Part shown: piece after piece, positions 20,190-30,888 of the stretch | How positions within the stretch are numbered: position 1 is the first letter of the stretch | Layout of the letters: each line of letters starts with the position of its first letter | NCBI RefSeq assembly: GCF_014635305.1 | Contig: NZ_BMCS01000002.1 | Location: 496,001-560,000, forward strand | Length of the DNA: 64,000 nt | Reading direction: 5' to 3' | DNA from: Williamsia phyllosphaerae | Lineage (GTDB): Bacteria > Actinomycetota > Actinomycetes > Mycobacteriales > Mycobacteriaceae | Notes under the pieces: generated by a model | Told to the model about the DNA's origin: nothing | Seen by the model: only the letters and a program-made list of their open reading frames with translations | The model's database searches: none | Position numbers and translations under genes: made by a program

Positions 20190-22196
20190 TCACCAGCGGT
20201 GCGCGGCGCCCTGCTCCCGGTACCAGTCGATCACCGTCGGATCGTCGACCGAACGGGGATCGAGCGCGACGTCGGCGCGACCGGCGAGGATCCCGGTCAC
20301 CGGGACCTCGAGCTTCTTGCCGGTGCGGGTGTGTGGGATGCCGGGGGCGAGCACCACCTCATCGGGGACGTGCCGCGGTGACAGGCGCCGTCGGACGTCG
20401 GAGGCGATCCGGGCGCGGAGATCGTCGTCGAGCGTCGCCCCGGAGACCAGGGTGACGAACAGCGGCATCCAGTACGCCCCGTCGGGGCCGTCGACGCCGA
20501 CCACGAACGCCTCGGCGATCTCGGGTACGGCCTCGACGACCTCGTAGATGTCGGCCGAGCCCATCCGGATGCCGTGCCGGTTGAGGGTCGCGTCGCTGCG
20601 GCCGTGGATGACCATCGAGCCGCGGTCGGTGATCGTGACCCAGTCACCGTGCCGCCACACACCCGGGTCCCGTCCCTGCGTCCAGTCGTGCTCGAAGTAC
20701 GCGGCGCGGTACCGACTCCCGTCCTCGTCACGCCAGAACCCGACCGGCATCGACGGCATCGGGGCGGTGATGACCATCTCCCCCACCTCGTCGATCAGCT
20801 CGCGCCGATCCGGAGACCAACTGTGCAATGCGACACCGAGATATCGCACCGACAACTCGCCGGGGACCACCGGGATGCCGACGGACCCACCGGCGAACGC
20901 CGTGACGACGTCGGTGCCACCACTGACCGACGACACCGGCACGTGCGCGCCGACGTGCTCGGCGACCCAGACGAACAGGTCCGCGGCCAGCGTCGAACCG
21001 GTGCTCCCCAGGGAGCGCAACCGGGAGAGGTCGTGGTCGGATCCCGGGCTCAGGTCGGCCTTGCGGGACGCCTGCAGCTGGCCGGGACTCGTACCGAAGT
21101 AGGTGACGCCCTCGCGCTCGAGCAGCGCCCACAACCGGTCGGCGTCGGGGAACAACGGGCTACCGGTGTAGCAGATCGTGGTTGCGCCACAGAGCAATCC
21201 GGCCAACCGGTAGTTCCACATCATCCAGCTCAACGCGGTCTGCCAGAAGAAGACGTCGTCGGTGCCGAGGTCGGAGTGCAGCCCGGCGACCTTGAGGTGT
21301 TCGAGCACCACTCCGCCGTGTCCGTGCACGATGCCCTTCGGCCGGCCGGTGGTCCCGGAGCTGAACAGCACCCACAGCGGATGGTCGAAGGGCACCGCGT
21401 CCACCACGGGATCCACCGGCGCGGCGACGAGGTCGTGATGCGCGAGCAGCGTGGGCCCGGCGTTGGTGTCGCGGTCGAATCCGGGGCCGTCGGCGGATTC
21501 GACGACGACCACCGCCGTGAGGTCGGTGAGCGCGGCGATCAGCTCGACGCCGTGCGAGCGTTTGTCGATCCACTTGCCGTTGTACTGGTACCCGTTGCCC
21601 AGGTACAGGACTCGCGGCGTGAGCTGACCGACGCGGGCGGCGGCACCGTCGGGCGCGTAGTCGGCACCACACCCGGACCAGACGGCTCCGATGGAGGCGG
21701 TGGCGAGGAACGCGACCATGGCCTCGGCGACGTCGGGGAGGTAGGCCGCGACCACGTCACCGCGTCCGACCCCGGCACCGCGTAACGCCTGCGCGACGGC
21801 GCCGATCTGTCCGGGCAGGTCCGCCCAGGTGATCTCGGTCCGCCCACCGCGTTCGTCGATACCCACGATCGCAGCCCGCGCGGGGTCGGCGTGCGTCCGC
21901 GCGTGCCGCAGGATCTGGTCGACGTAGTTCAGCTCGACACCCGGGAACCACTGTGCGCCCGGCATCGTCGCGTCGGGCAGGACGGCGTCGTCCCCCTCGG
22001 CGAGCGCGGTGACGGCAACACCGTCGAGGTCGAAGAAGTCCCACAGTGCCCGCCAGAAACGAGCGGGATGGGTCACCGACCACCGCCACAGGACGTCGTA
22101 GTCGGCGGTGGGGTCGGCGGACTGTCCGGCGCCGACCTCGATCGGCAACCCGGCGACGAAGCGGTCCATCGCACTGCCGGTGATCGAACTGGTCAT
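20190..22196 (-). CDS. Acetoacetate-CoA ligase (acetoacetyl-CoA synthetase)
   Basis: Activates acetoacetate to acetoacetyl-CoA with ATP, allowing use of ketone bodies or the acetoacetate formed in Tyr/Leu breakdown. 668 residues, the usual length of AacS. The N-terminal ACAS domain is followed by SIGAVWSGCGADYAPDGAAARV. The AMP-binding P-loop is LWVLFSSGTTGRPKGIVHGH, and the C-terminal lysine motif lies in IPHTRTGKKLEVPV. The start codon directly abuts the stop of the upstream ligase gene, so the two are translationally coupled. Propionyl/acetyl-CoA synthetases are shorter and lack the first block, hence this call. Confidence 0.92.
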   Translation of the reverse strand: MTSSITGSAMDRFVAGLPIEVGAGQSADPTADYDVLWRWSVTHPARFWRALWDFFDLDGVAVTALAEGDDAVLPDATMPGAQWFPGVELNYVDQILRHARTHADPARAAIVGIDERGGRTEITWADLPGQIGAVAQALRGAGVGRGDVVAAYLPDVAEAMVAFLATASIGAVWSGCGADYAPDGAAARVGQLTPRVLYLGNGYQYNGKWIDKRSHGVELIAALTDLTAVVVVESADGPGFDRDTNAGPTLLAHHDLVAAPVDPVVDAVPFDHPLWVLFSSGTTGRPKGIVHGHGGVVLEHLKVAGLHSDLGTDDVFFWQTALSWMMWNYRLAGLLCGATTICYTGSPLFPDADRLWALLEREGVTYFGTSPGQLQASRKADLSPGSDHDLSRLRSLGSTGSTLAADLFVWVAEHVGAHVPVSSVSGGTDVVTAFAGGSVGIPVVPGELSVRYLGVALHSWSPDRRELIDEVGEMVITAPMPSMPVGFWRDEDGSRYRAAYFEHDWTQGRDPGVWRHGDWVTITDRGSMVIHGRSDATLNRHGIRMGSADIYEVVEAVPEIAEAFVVGVDGPDGAYWMPLFVTLVSGATLDDDLRARIASDVRRRLSPRHVPDEVVLAPGIPHTRTGKKLEVPVTGILAGRADVALDPRSVDDPTVIDWYREQGAAHRW

Positions 22197-23861
<1,665 letters not shown>

Positions 23862-23902
23862 CGGTCCGTCACATCCCGTCCGGCTATGTCGCCGCGTCGT
23901 TT

Positions 23903-23920
23903 GGTTAAGGGCCATTAACC
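23903..23920. promoter_or_regulatory. Candidate operator palindrome upstream of the acyl-CoA ligase operon
   Basis: GGTTAA, six bases, then TTAACC: a perfect inverted repeat 41 bp upstream of the ligase start, in the 225-bp divergent region. The symmetry suits TetR- or GntR-type regulators; no such regulator adjoins it. Confidence 0.5.
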
Positions 23921-24086
23921 GACGCCAGGGTAGGCCCAGAAATCGGACGTTGTCCACACCACACTTGCAGGGTCGAGTGATCGCCGTCACGTGGTTGGTA
24001 CGGTTGGGTCACCGACACAACCCTCCGGTCCTCCCACCACCCCCGGGAACCGACCGGATCCATATCGAAGGCCCAGGTGACCCCCT

Positions 24087-27000
24087 ATGACCCTCACTTC
24101 TGACCGTCGCAACGACGACGTCAGCCACTCCGGCTCCACCGAAGCGTCCGACCCGCAGACGTTCTCCCTCGAGAACCGCTACACCCGCGACGACGGCACG
24201 ATCTACCTCAGCGGCATCCAGGCGCTGGTCCGCATGGTCCGTGACCGCGCCCGACTCGACCGCCGCAGCGGACTCCGCACCGCCTCGTTCATCTCCGGCT
24301 ACGAGGGTTCACCGCTGGCCGGCTACGACCTCGAGATCGCCCGGCGCACGAAACACCTCGCACCGTTCGACATCACCCATCGGCCCGCGCTCAACGAGGA
24401 ACTCGCCGCGACCTCGGTGATGGGCTCGCAGGTGGCCGCGCGCGTCGGACACCTCGCGGCCGACGCCGACGGGCAGATGCGCGACGGCGTCGTCGGCTAC
24501 TGGTACGGCAAGGCCCCGGGTCTGGATCGCGCGTCGGATGCCCTGCGCCACGCCAACCTCATCGGCACCCACCACCGCGGCGGCGCCGTCGCGCTCGTCG
24601 GCGACGATCCCGGCGCGAAGAGCTCCACCGTCCCGTGCGCGTCGGAAATGGCACTGGCCGATCTCTACATGCCGATCCTGTATCCGGCCGACTCCCAGGA
24701 CATCCTCGACATGGGCATCCACGCGGCCATGATGTCGCGCGTGTCGGGCCTGTGGACGTCGATGAAGATCTCTGCGCACGTCGCCGACGGCGCGTCGACC
24801 GCGATCGTGTCCCCCGACCGGATCGTCCCGGTCTACGGCGACCTCGGGGACAGCCCGCACATCCCCAGCGGGAAACTGTTGGGCGCCAACCTGATGGAGC
24901 TGGAGCAGAACCAGCTCACCATCCGCAAACCACGGGCCGAGGAATATGCACGACTCAACCGGTTGAACCGGATCGTCGCCCGGACCGGCGACGACCGCAT
25001 CGGCATCGTCGCCGCGGGCAAAACCTACCTCGACGTCCGCGAGGCCCTGCGTCTGATCGGAATCGGCGACGACGAACTGGGTGCGCTCGGCATCCGGATC
25101 CTCAAGCTGGGCATGGTCTATCCGTTCGAGCGTCAGATCCTCGACGAGTTCGTGAGCGGACTCGACGAGGTCATCGTCGTCGAGGAGAAGCGCGACTTCA
25201 TCGAGACCATGATGCGCGACATGCTGTTCCGCCGACCCGATGCACCGGCGATCGTCGGCAAGACGAACGAGGACTCCTCGACGCTGTTCTCCCGGTTCGG
25301 TGAACTCGACATCGACGCGGTCACCCGTGGTCTCGCCGGGCGCCTCGCCCGCCACCACGCCGTGCCCGCCGCCACCGACTGGCTGGACCGGATGAGCCGC
25401 CGTCGCACCCGCATCGAACTCCCCCTGGCGGTGCGCAGCCCGTACTTCTGCTCCGGCTGTCCGCACAACAGTTCCACCAAGGTCGCCGACGACACCCTCG
25501 TCGGCGCCGGGATCGGTTGTCACGCCATGGTGTTGCTGATGGATCCCGCGCAGGTCGGCGACGTGACCGGTGTGACGCAGATGGGCGGCGAGGGCGCGCA
25601 GTGGCTCGGGATGGCGCCGTTTCTCACCGAGAAGCACTTCGTGCAGAACGTCGGCGACGGCACCTTCATGCACTCGGCCTCTCTCGCACTGCGGTACGCG
25701 GTCGCCTCCGGCGAGAACATCACCTACAAGCTGCTGTTCAACGGCACGGTCGCGATGACGGGCGGCCAGGACGCCGTCGGTGGTCGTGGGTTGGTCGACC
25801 TGACATCGTTGTTGTTGGCCGAGGGCGTGTCCCGGGTGGTCGTGACCACCGACGATCCCGTGCGCACCCGGTCGCTGGGCCTGCCCGGCGGGGTGTCGGT
25901 GCGCCACCGGGACGACACCCTCGACGTACAGACCGAACTCGCGGCCGTCCCCGGCGTCACCGTCCTGGTCCACGACCAGTTCTGTGCGGCCGAGAAGCGG
26001 CGCAAACGCAAGCGCGGCGCGTATCCCGTTCCCACGCAGCGGGTGATGATCAACGAACGCATCTGCGAGGGATGCGGTGACTGCGGCGAGAAGTCCAACT
26101 GCCTGTCGGTGCACCCGGTGTCCACCGAGTTCGGCCGCAAGACGCGGATCGACCAGAGTTCGTGCAACCTCGATTTCTCCTGCCTCAAGGGCGATTGTCC
26201 GTCGTTCGTGACGGTCACCCCGGGGACCGGCACGAAGGTCCGCCGCGTGGTCGCCGACATCGGCGCCGACTCCATCGCCGAACCGGCGCACCGTCGGGGC
26301 ACGGCGAACGGGTTCAGCCTGCGCGTCACCGGGATCGGGGGCACCGGCGTCGTGACGGTCTCGCAGGTGATCGCCACCGCGGCGGTCCTCGACGGGAACG
26401 ACGCGCGCACGGTCGACATGACCGGTCTGGCCCAGAAGGGCGGGGCCGTGGTCAGCGACGTCAAGGTGGCGCCGGCTCGGACGGGCGCCGGTGGGGTCGA
26501 GCAGGCGGCGAAGATCGCGGCCGGTCAATGCGACCTCTATCTCTCGTGTGACCCGCTGGTGGGCGCCGATCCGGTGAACCTCAAGGTGGCCGGTCCGGAC
26601 AAGACCACCGCGGTCGTGTCGACCAGCGCCATCCCCACCGGGGCCATGGTGGTCGACACCTCGGTCGGTTTCCCGTCGCAGGAGCAGATCCACGACGCCG
26701 TCGACCATGCGACCCAGCGGACGGTCTACCTGGATCCGGCGGCGTTGTCGACCAACCTGTTCGGCGACGAGCAGTACGCGAACATGCTCATGGTCGGTGC
26801 GGCGTATCAGACCGGCGCACTGGCGATCTCGGCCGACGCGCTCGAGCGCGCCATCGACCTCAACGGCGTCGCCGTGGCAGCGAACCTACAGGCGTTCCGC
26901 CGTGGTCGTCAGGTGATCGCCGACGCCGGTGCGGTCGAAGACGCGATCGCGGCCGTCCATCCGACGGTCGCGGCCGCCGAGCCGTCGGCGATCGCGAAGT

Positions 27001-27662
27001 CGATGATCGCACCCCTCGGCACGCTCGACGGCGAGGTGCGGGCGGTGCTGCTGCGTCGCGTCGACGAGCTCATCGCCTATCAGGATCAGCGGTACGCGTC
27101 GCGCTACGTCGACGATGTCGCCGCGGTGCACGTGGCCGAGAAGCGGCTCGGCTCGACGGGTCTGACCATGGCGACCGCGCAGTACCTGTTCAAGCTCATG
27201 GCCTACAAGGACGAATACGAGGTGGCCCGCCTCACCGCCGACAACCGGTTCGCCGCCGAGGTCGCCGACCAGTTCGGTGACGACGCGTCGGTCGCGATCC
27301 GCCTGCACCCGCCGGCGCTGCGGGCGATGGGGATGAAGAACAAGATCTCCCTGGGCGAGTGGGTCACCCCCGGGATGGCGGGGTTGGCGCGAATGAAGCG
27401 TCTGCGCGGAACGCGTCTCGACCCGTTCGGCCGGGCGGAGGTCCGTCGGACCGAACGGGCGCTGATCGTCGAGTACCGCGCGCTGCTCGCCGCGTTGGTC
27501 ACGGCTCTGCGCTCGGGAGCGCTGGGCGCCGATCGGCTCGACGCCGCGGTCGCGGTCGCCGAACTCCCCGACATGGTGCGCGGCTACGAGGGCATCAAGA
27601 TGGCCAACGTCGAGAAGTACCGGGAGGAGCTGCGACGGCAGCGATCAGAATTGGGGATCTGA
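24087..27662 (+). CDS. Single-chain indolepyruvate ferredoxin oxidoreductase-family enzyme
   Basis: 1191 residues combining all parts of a 2-oxoacid:ferredoxin oxidoreductase in one chain. An N-terminal pyrimidine-binding region (~40-400, SGYEGSPLAGYDLEI) is followed by FCSGCPHNSS, the thiamine diphosphate half with GGEGAQWLGM and NVGDGTFMHS, a Cys-rich iron-sulfur motif ERICEGCGDCGEKSNCL and the gamma-type domain (GIGGTGVVTVSQV). The family decarboxylates aryl- or branched-chain 2-oxoacids to acyl-CoA and reduces ferredoxin. AGGTG sits 7 nt before the ATG. Divergence from the acyl-CoA ligase/AacS operon suggests a shared role in amino-acid or acid catabolism. Exact substrate unknown. Confidence 0.9.
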   Translation: MTLTSDRRNDDVSHSGSTEASDPQTFSLENRYTRDDGTIYLSGIQALVRMVRDRARLDRRSGLRTASFISGYEGSPLAGYDLEIARRTKHLAPFDITHRPALNEELAATSVMGSQVAARVGHLAADADGQMRDGVVGYWYGKAPGLDRASDALRHANLIGTHHRGGAVALVGDDPGAKSSTVPCASEMALADLYMPILYPADSQDILDMGIHAAMMSRVSGLWTSMKISAHVADGASTAIVSPDRIVPVYGDLGDSPHIPSGKLLGANLMELEQNQLTIRKPRAEEYARLNRLNRIVARTGDDRIGIVAAGKTYLDVREALRLIGIGDDELGALGIRILKLGMVYPFERQILDEFVSGLDEVIVVEEKRDFIETMMRDMLFRRPDAPAIVGKTNEDSSTLFSRFGELDIDAVTRGLAGRLARHHAVPAATDWLDRMSRRRTRIELPLAVRSPYFCSGCPHNSSTKVADDTLVGAGIGCHAMVLLMDPAQVGDVTGVTQMGGEGAQWLGMAPFLTEKHFVQNVGDGTFMHSASLALRYAVASGENITYKLLFNGTVAMTGGQDAVGGRGLVDLTSLLLAEGVSRVVVTTDDPVRTRSLGLPGGVSVRHRDDTLDVQTELAAVPGVTVLVHDQFCAAEKRRKRKRGAYPVPTQRVMINERICEGCGDCGEKSNCLSVHPVSTEFGRKTRIDQSSCNLDFSCLKGDCPSFVTVTPGTGTKVRRVVADIGADSIAEPAHRRGTANGFSLRVTGIGGTGVVTVSQVIATAAVLDGNDARTVDMTGLAQKGGAVVSDVKVAPARTGAGGVEQAAKIAAGQCDLYLSCDPLVGADPVNLKVAGPDKTTAVVSTSAIPTGAMVVDTSVGFPSQEQIHDAVDHATQRTVYLDPAALSTNLFGDEQYANMLMVGAAYQTGALAISADALERAIDLNGVAVAANLQAFRRGRQVIADAGAVEDAIAAVHPTVAAAEPSAIAKSMIAPLGTLDGEVRAVLLRRVDELIAYQDQRYASRYVDDVAAVHVAEKRLGSTGLTMATAQYLFKLMAYKDEYEVARLTADNRFAAEVADQFGDDASVAIRLHPPALRAMGMKNKISLGEWVTPGMAGLARMKRLRGTRLDPFGRAEVRRTERALIVEYRALLAALVTALRSGALGADRLDAAVAVAELPDMVRGYEGIKMANVEKYREELRRQRSELGI

Positions 27663-27702
27663 CGGGCGCCCTGCGCAGATCGGTCCGGGTAGCGTCACGC
27701 TC

Positions 27703-28500
27703 ATGTCGAACACGCGTGAGAACAGTCCATCCCCGGAGGTCGCCGACGGGGTGAGCGACGAGGCACTGAGTGGATTGCGGCGCTGGAACATCGGGCTCAC
27801 GGTGCTGCATGCGGCGCAGGCCGTGGTGGTCCTCGTGCTCGGCGGCGGATTCGCGATCACGGTGACGTCGTCGTTCCCGACGGGTCCGCCGGGCGCTGCC
27901 ACCCCCGGGCCCTCGGATCTGTTCGATGTCTCCATCTCGCTCGCGATAGCGGTGTTCCTGTTCCTCGCCGCTGCTGATCACCTGCTGACGGCATCGGTGT
28001 TCCGCGGGGTGTACGAGGCGGATCTACGTCGCGGCATCAACCGCTTCCGGTGGATCGAGTACTCCGTGAGCGCCTCGATCATGATCGTGCTCATCGGCTT
28101 CTACTTCGGGGTCACCAGCATCTCCTCGGTGGTGGCCGTGATCGGCGCCAATGTCGCGATGATCCTCTTCGGATGGCTGCAGGAACGGGCGAATCCGCCC
28201 GGCCGGACCGAGACCACCATGCTGCCCTTCTGGTTCGGAACCGTCGCCGGGTCCGCGCCGTGGATCGTCATCGTGATCAATTTCGTCGGCGCGGGCAGCC
28301 GGGTTCCGTCTTTCGTCATCGGGATCTTCGTGTCGCTGCTGATCTTCTTCTCCACGTTCGCGGTGAACCAGTGGCTGCAATACCGCGAGATCGGCCCGTG
28401 GAAGAGCTACGCCTTCGGCGAGAAGACCTATCTGGTTCTCAGTCTCGTCGCCAAATCACTGCTGGCGTGGCAGATTTTCGGCGGCTCGCTCGCGTCCTGA
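27703..28500 (+). CDS. Heliorhodopsin (retinal-binding seven-helix membrane protein)
   Basis: 265 residues with seven membrane helices and a cytosolic N-terminus rich in Glu/Asp/Ser. Diagnostic heliorhodopsin features: RWIEYSVSAS in helix 3 carries the Glu counterion (E119); two His residues (H36 and H93) have the same 57-residue spacing as H23 and H80 of the type protein 48C12; and helix 7 holds GEKTYLVLSLVAKSLLAWQ with the Schiff-base lysine K251. Heliorhodopsins bind retinal with inverted topology and do not pump ions; some are proposed to sense light or act on a partner enzyme. No carotenoid-cleaving or carotenoid-synthesis gene is in the window. A TAGCGT -10-like box seven bases before the ATG suggests a leaderless transcript. 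It is 40 bp after the oxidoreductase gene and 73 bp before a TetR gene. Confidence 0.92.
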   Translation: MSNTRENSPSPEVADGVSDEALSGLRRWNIGLTVLHAAQAVVVLVLGGGFAITVTSSFPTGPPGAATPGPSDLFDVSISLAIAVFLFLAAADHLLTASVFRGVYEADLRRGINRFRWIEYSVSASIMIVLIGFYFGVTSISSVVAVIGANVAMILFGWLQERANPPGRTETTMLPFWFGTVAGSAPWIVIVINFVGAGSRVPSFVIGIFVSLLIFFSTFAVNQWLQYREIGPWKSYAFGEKTYLVLSLVAKSLLAWQIFGGSLAS

Positions 28501-28558
28501 CGGGGCCCGGTTCCGCCAGATGACCGTCTGACACACCTGCTATATTTCTGACACTGAT

Positions 28559-28569
28559 GCTAAATTAGC
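28559..28569. promoter_or_regulatory. Palindrome at the TetR gene start (candidate autoregulatory operator)
   Basis: GCTAAATTAGC is a perfect palindrome around one base, ending 4 bp before the TetR ATG. The surrounding bases are AT-rich for this genome (TATATT at 28541). Binding here would block its own transcript and that of the coupled esterase. Confidence 0.45.
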
Positions 28570-28573
28570 TGCC

Positions 28574-29188
28574 ATGCCGACGTCAGCGGCGTCCGACCAG
28601 GGCGACACCTTCATCCGGGAAAAGCGCCGACAACAGCTGATCGACGCGACCATCGCGGTGATCGCCGAGGACGGGGTGGCGCGCGCCACGTTCGTCGCGA
28701 TCGCGGCGCGCGCCGGGGTGAGTCGCGGCGTCATCAACTACCACTTCGCCGATCGGCGGGCGTTGCTCGACGCCGTGGTCGCGCACATCTACTCGCTGGG
28801 CCGAGACATGGTCGAGCAGCCGGTCGAGGCATCGACCACCGCGGCCGAGGCGATCAGCGCGATGATCGTCGGCAGCATCGGTTTCTACGACGCCCACATC
28901 CGCGAGATGACGGCGTTGTCGTCGATCTTCCGCTCCGGCGACGCCGACGCCTCGACCCGTGATGCCCGCGCCGAACACACCACCGAACTGGCGAAACTGA
29001 CCGCGGTCTTCCTGCGCGGCCAGGAATCCGGCGAGTTCCGAGCTTTCGACACCGAAATCATGGCGACCGCGCTGCGCGCCACCCTCGACGCCACCATCGG
29101 CCGGATCGCCGCCGGCTCCGACGCCGGCATCCTCGCCCGTGAGATCGACGACTTGTTCGGCGCCGCAACCCGATCGGAGCAACAATGA
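28574..29188 (+). CDS. TetR-family regulator
   Basis: 204 residues. The N-terminal helix-turn-helix (~18-65) reads QQLIDATIAVIAEDGVARAT then IAARAGVSRGVINYHFADRRAL, followed by a helical TetR C-terminal ligand domain with a dimer-type helix near residues 110-150. Its stop overlaps the start of the carboxylesterase gene (ATGA), so it probably controls itself and the esterase. The ligand is unknown. A palindrome at its own promoter is the natural site. Confidence 0.92.
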   Translation: MPTSAASDQGDTFIREKRRQQLIDATIAVIAEDGVARATFVAIAARAGVSRGVINYHFADRRALLDAVVAHIYSLGRDMVEQPVEASTTAAEAISAMIVGSIGFYDAHIREMTALSSIFRSGDADASTRDARAEHTTELAKLTAVFLRGQESGEFRAFDTEIMATALRATLDATIGRIAAGSDAGILAREIDDLFGAATRSEQQ

Positions 29189-30783
29189 AGAGAACTCTCT
29201 GCGCCTTCGCCGTCCTCGCGTTGCTCGCAACCGCGGGCTGTACCGCCACGCGGGACGACTCCGCACCGGTGGACGCGCCGCTGACCGTCTCGACCACCAG
29301 CGGCGTGCTGCACGGCAAGGCCGGACCGAACACCCGACAGTTCCTGGGGATCCGTTATGCCGCGGCCCCCACAGGCGACAAACGGTGGACGTTGCCGCAG
29401 GCGGTCGACGACCCGAACAGCGACGTCGACGCGTCAGCCCCCGGCGCACAGTGCGAACAGACGCCCACACCCGGCGCGTCGGCCCCCGCACCGAGCGAGG
29501 ACTGCCTGTTCGTCAACGTGACAACTCCTCGCACAGCAGCCCCGGAGGCGCGGCTTCCGGTGATGGTCTGGTGGCACGGGGGTGGATACACCACCGACTC
29601 CGGCGCCGAATACGACCCGCAGCGTCTCGCCGACGCCGGCAACGTGATGGTCGTGACGGTGAACTACCGTCTCGGCATCTTCGGTTACCTCGCCCTGCCG
29701 GGTCTCGACGGCGGAGGAAATTTCGGCTTCGCCGATCAACTCGAGTCGTTGCGCTGGGTGCAGCGAAACGCAGCCGCGTTCGGCGGAGATCCCGACAACG
29801 TCACGGTGTTCGGCCAGTCCGCGGGGGCGATGTCCACGTGTGCCGCGCTCACCTCGCCCGCCGCACGCGGGTTGATCGACAAGGCGATCGTGTCGTCGGG
29901 ATCGTGTGCCCTGGTGTTCCCCACCAATGCGCTCTATCCGGGCGTACCCGCGCAGCGCCCCTACGCGTCTGTCGCACAGGCGACGTCGACCGGCTCCGAC
30001 GCGGCACGCGCACTCCGATGTGACGGCGACGCCGCGGCAGAGTGCCTGCGTCGACTGCCGCCGTCGGCCCTTCTCACGCAGAACGAGAACTTCAGCAACA
30101 CTCTCGCCTACGGGACTCCCCTGCTCCCACGGGATCCGCGCGAGGCGGTCGCCACCGGTGCGACCCTTCGCATCCCGATGATCTCCGGCGGGAACCGGGA
30201 TGAGAACTCCGCCTTTGTGGCGGGCGCGTTGGCGGTGAACCCGAGCGCGTTCACCGCGCAGGGGTACGACGGCGACCTCCGGGCCGCCTACGGCGAGCGC
30301 GCAGGCGACGTGGCGCAACGGTATCCCCTGTCGCGATACGCGTCGGCCGGTGCTGCGCTGGCCAGAACGTTCACCGATGCCGGATGGGCATGTCCGACGG
30401 TGCGATCGGCTCGCCAGTACGCCGAACACACCAAGGTCTACAGCTACGAGTTCTCCGACGACACGGGGCCGAATGTGAGCGGCGGGTCGTCACCTCAGGT
30501 CCCGAAGGCGGCGTTTCACGCGAACGACCTCCCCTACGTCTTCGACCTGCAGGGACGGGACCTCGTGCCGAGCGGGCCACAGGCGGAGCTGTCGAAGCAG
30601 ATGATCGGGTACTGGTCGTCATTCGCCCACACCGGGACACCGTCGGCCGCCGGCGCCCCGGTGTGGCCGGCAACGACACCCGACCGTGCTCCCGTGCTCG
30701 GGTTCACGTCGTCGGGGATGCGCCTCGTCGATCAGGCCGCCGACCATCAATGCGCATTCTGGGACACCGTCACACTGCCTTGA
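29185..30783 (+). CDS. Type B carboxylesterase, predicted lipoprotein
   Basis: 532 residues. The signal peptide ends in lipobox LATAGC (Cys25), so it is probably lipid-anchored outside the membrane. The alpha/beta-hydrolase shows the oxyanion loop WWHGGGYTT, the nucleophile elbow FGQSAGAMS (Ser near residue 214), and a later Glu/His pair, with His in AAFHANDLPYVF. The family hydrolyses carboxyl esters, from drugs to polyester-like substrates. Translationally coupled to the TetR gene, so likely induced by its substrate or product. Confidence 0.92.
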   Translation: MKRTLCAFAVLALLATAGCTATRDDSAPVDAPLTVSTTSGVLHGKAGPNTRQFLGIRYAAAPTGDKRWTLPQAVDDPNSDVDASAPGAQCEQTPTPGASAPAPSEDCLFVNVTTPRTAAPEARLPVMVWWHGGGYTTDSGAEYDPQRLADAGNVMVVTVNYRLGIFGYLALPGLDGGGNFGFADQLESLRWVQRNAAAFGGDPDNVTVFGQSAGAMSTCAALTSPAARGLIDKAIVSSGSCALVFPTNALYPGVPAQRPYASVAQATSTGSDAARALRCDGDAAAECLRRLPPSALLTQNENFSNTLAYGTPLLPRDPREAVATGATLRIPMISGGNRDENSAFVAGALAVNPSAFTAQGYDGDLRAAYGERAGDVAQRYPLSRYASAGAALARTFTDAGWACPTVRSARQYAEHTKVYSYEFSDDTGPNVSGGSSPQVPKAAFHANDLPYVFDLQGRDLVPSGPQAELSKQMIGYWSSFAHTGTPSAAGAPVWPATTPDRAPVLGFTSSGMRLVDQAADHQCAFWDTVTLP

Positions 30784-30888
30784 CCAGCAGATCATCACCA
30801 ATTTCGACCTGACGGGAATCGACACCGCCTGATGATAGTTGTGCTATACATCTAATCGGTCGACAACGATTTCTCGAGGGGACGTGTG

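Noticed and set aside
24309..26708. Long minus-strand frame (799 codons) opposite the ferredoxin oxidoreductase gene
   Set aside because: High G+C shadow of a gene with clear motifs on the plus strand; no family resemblance.
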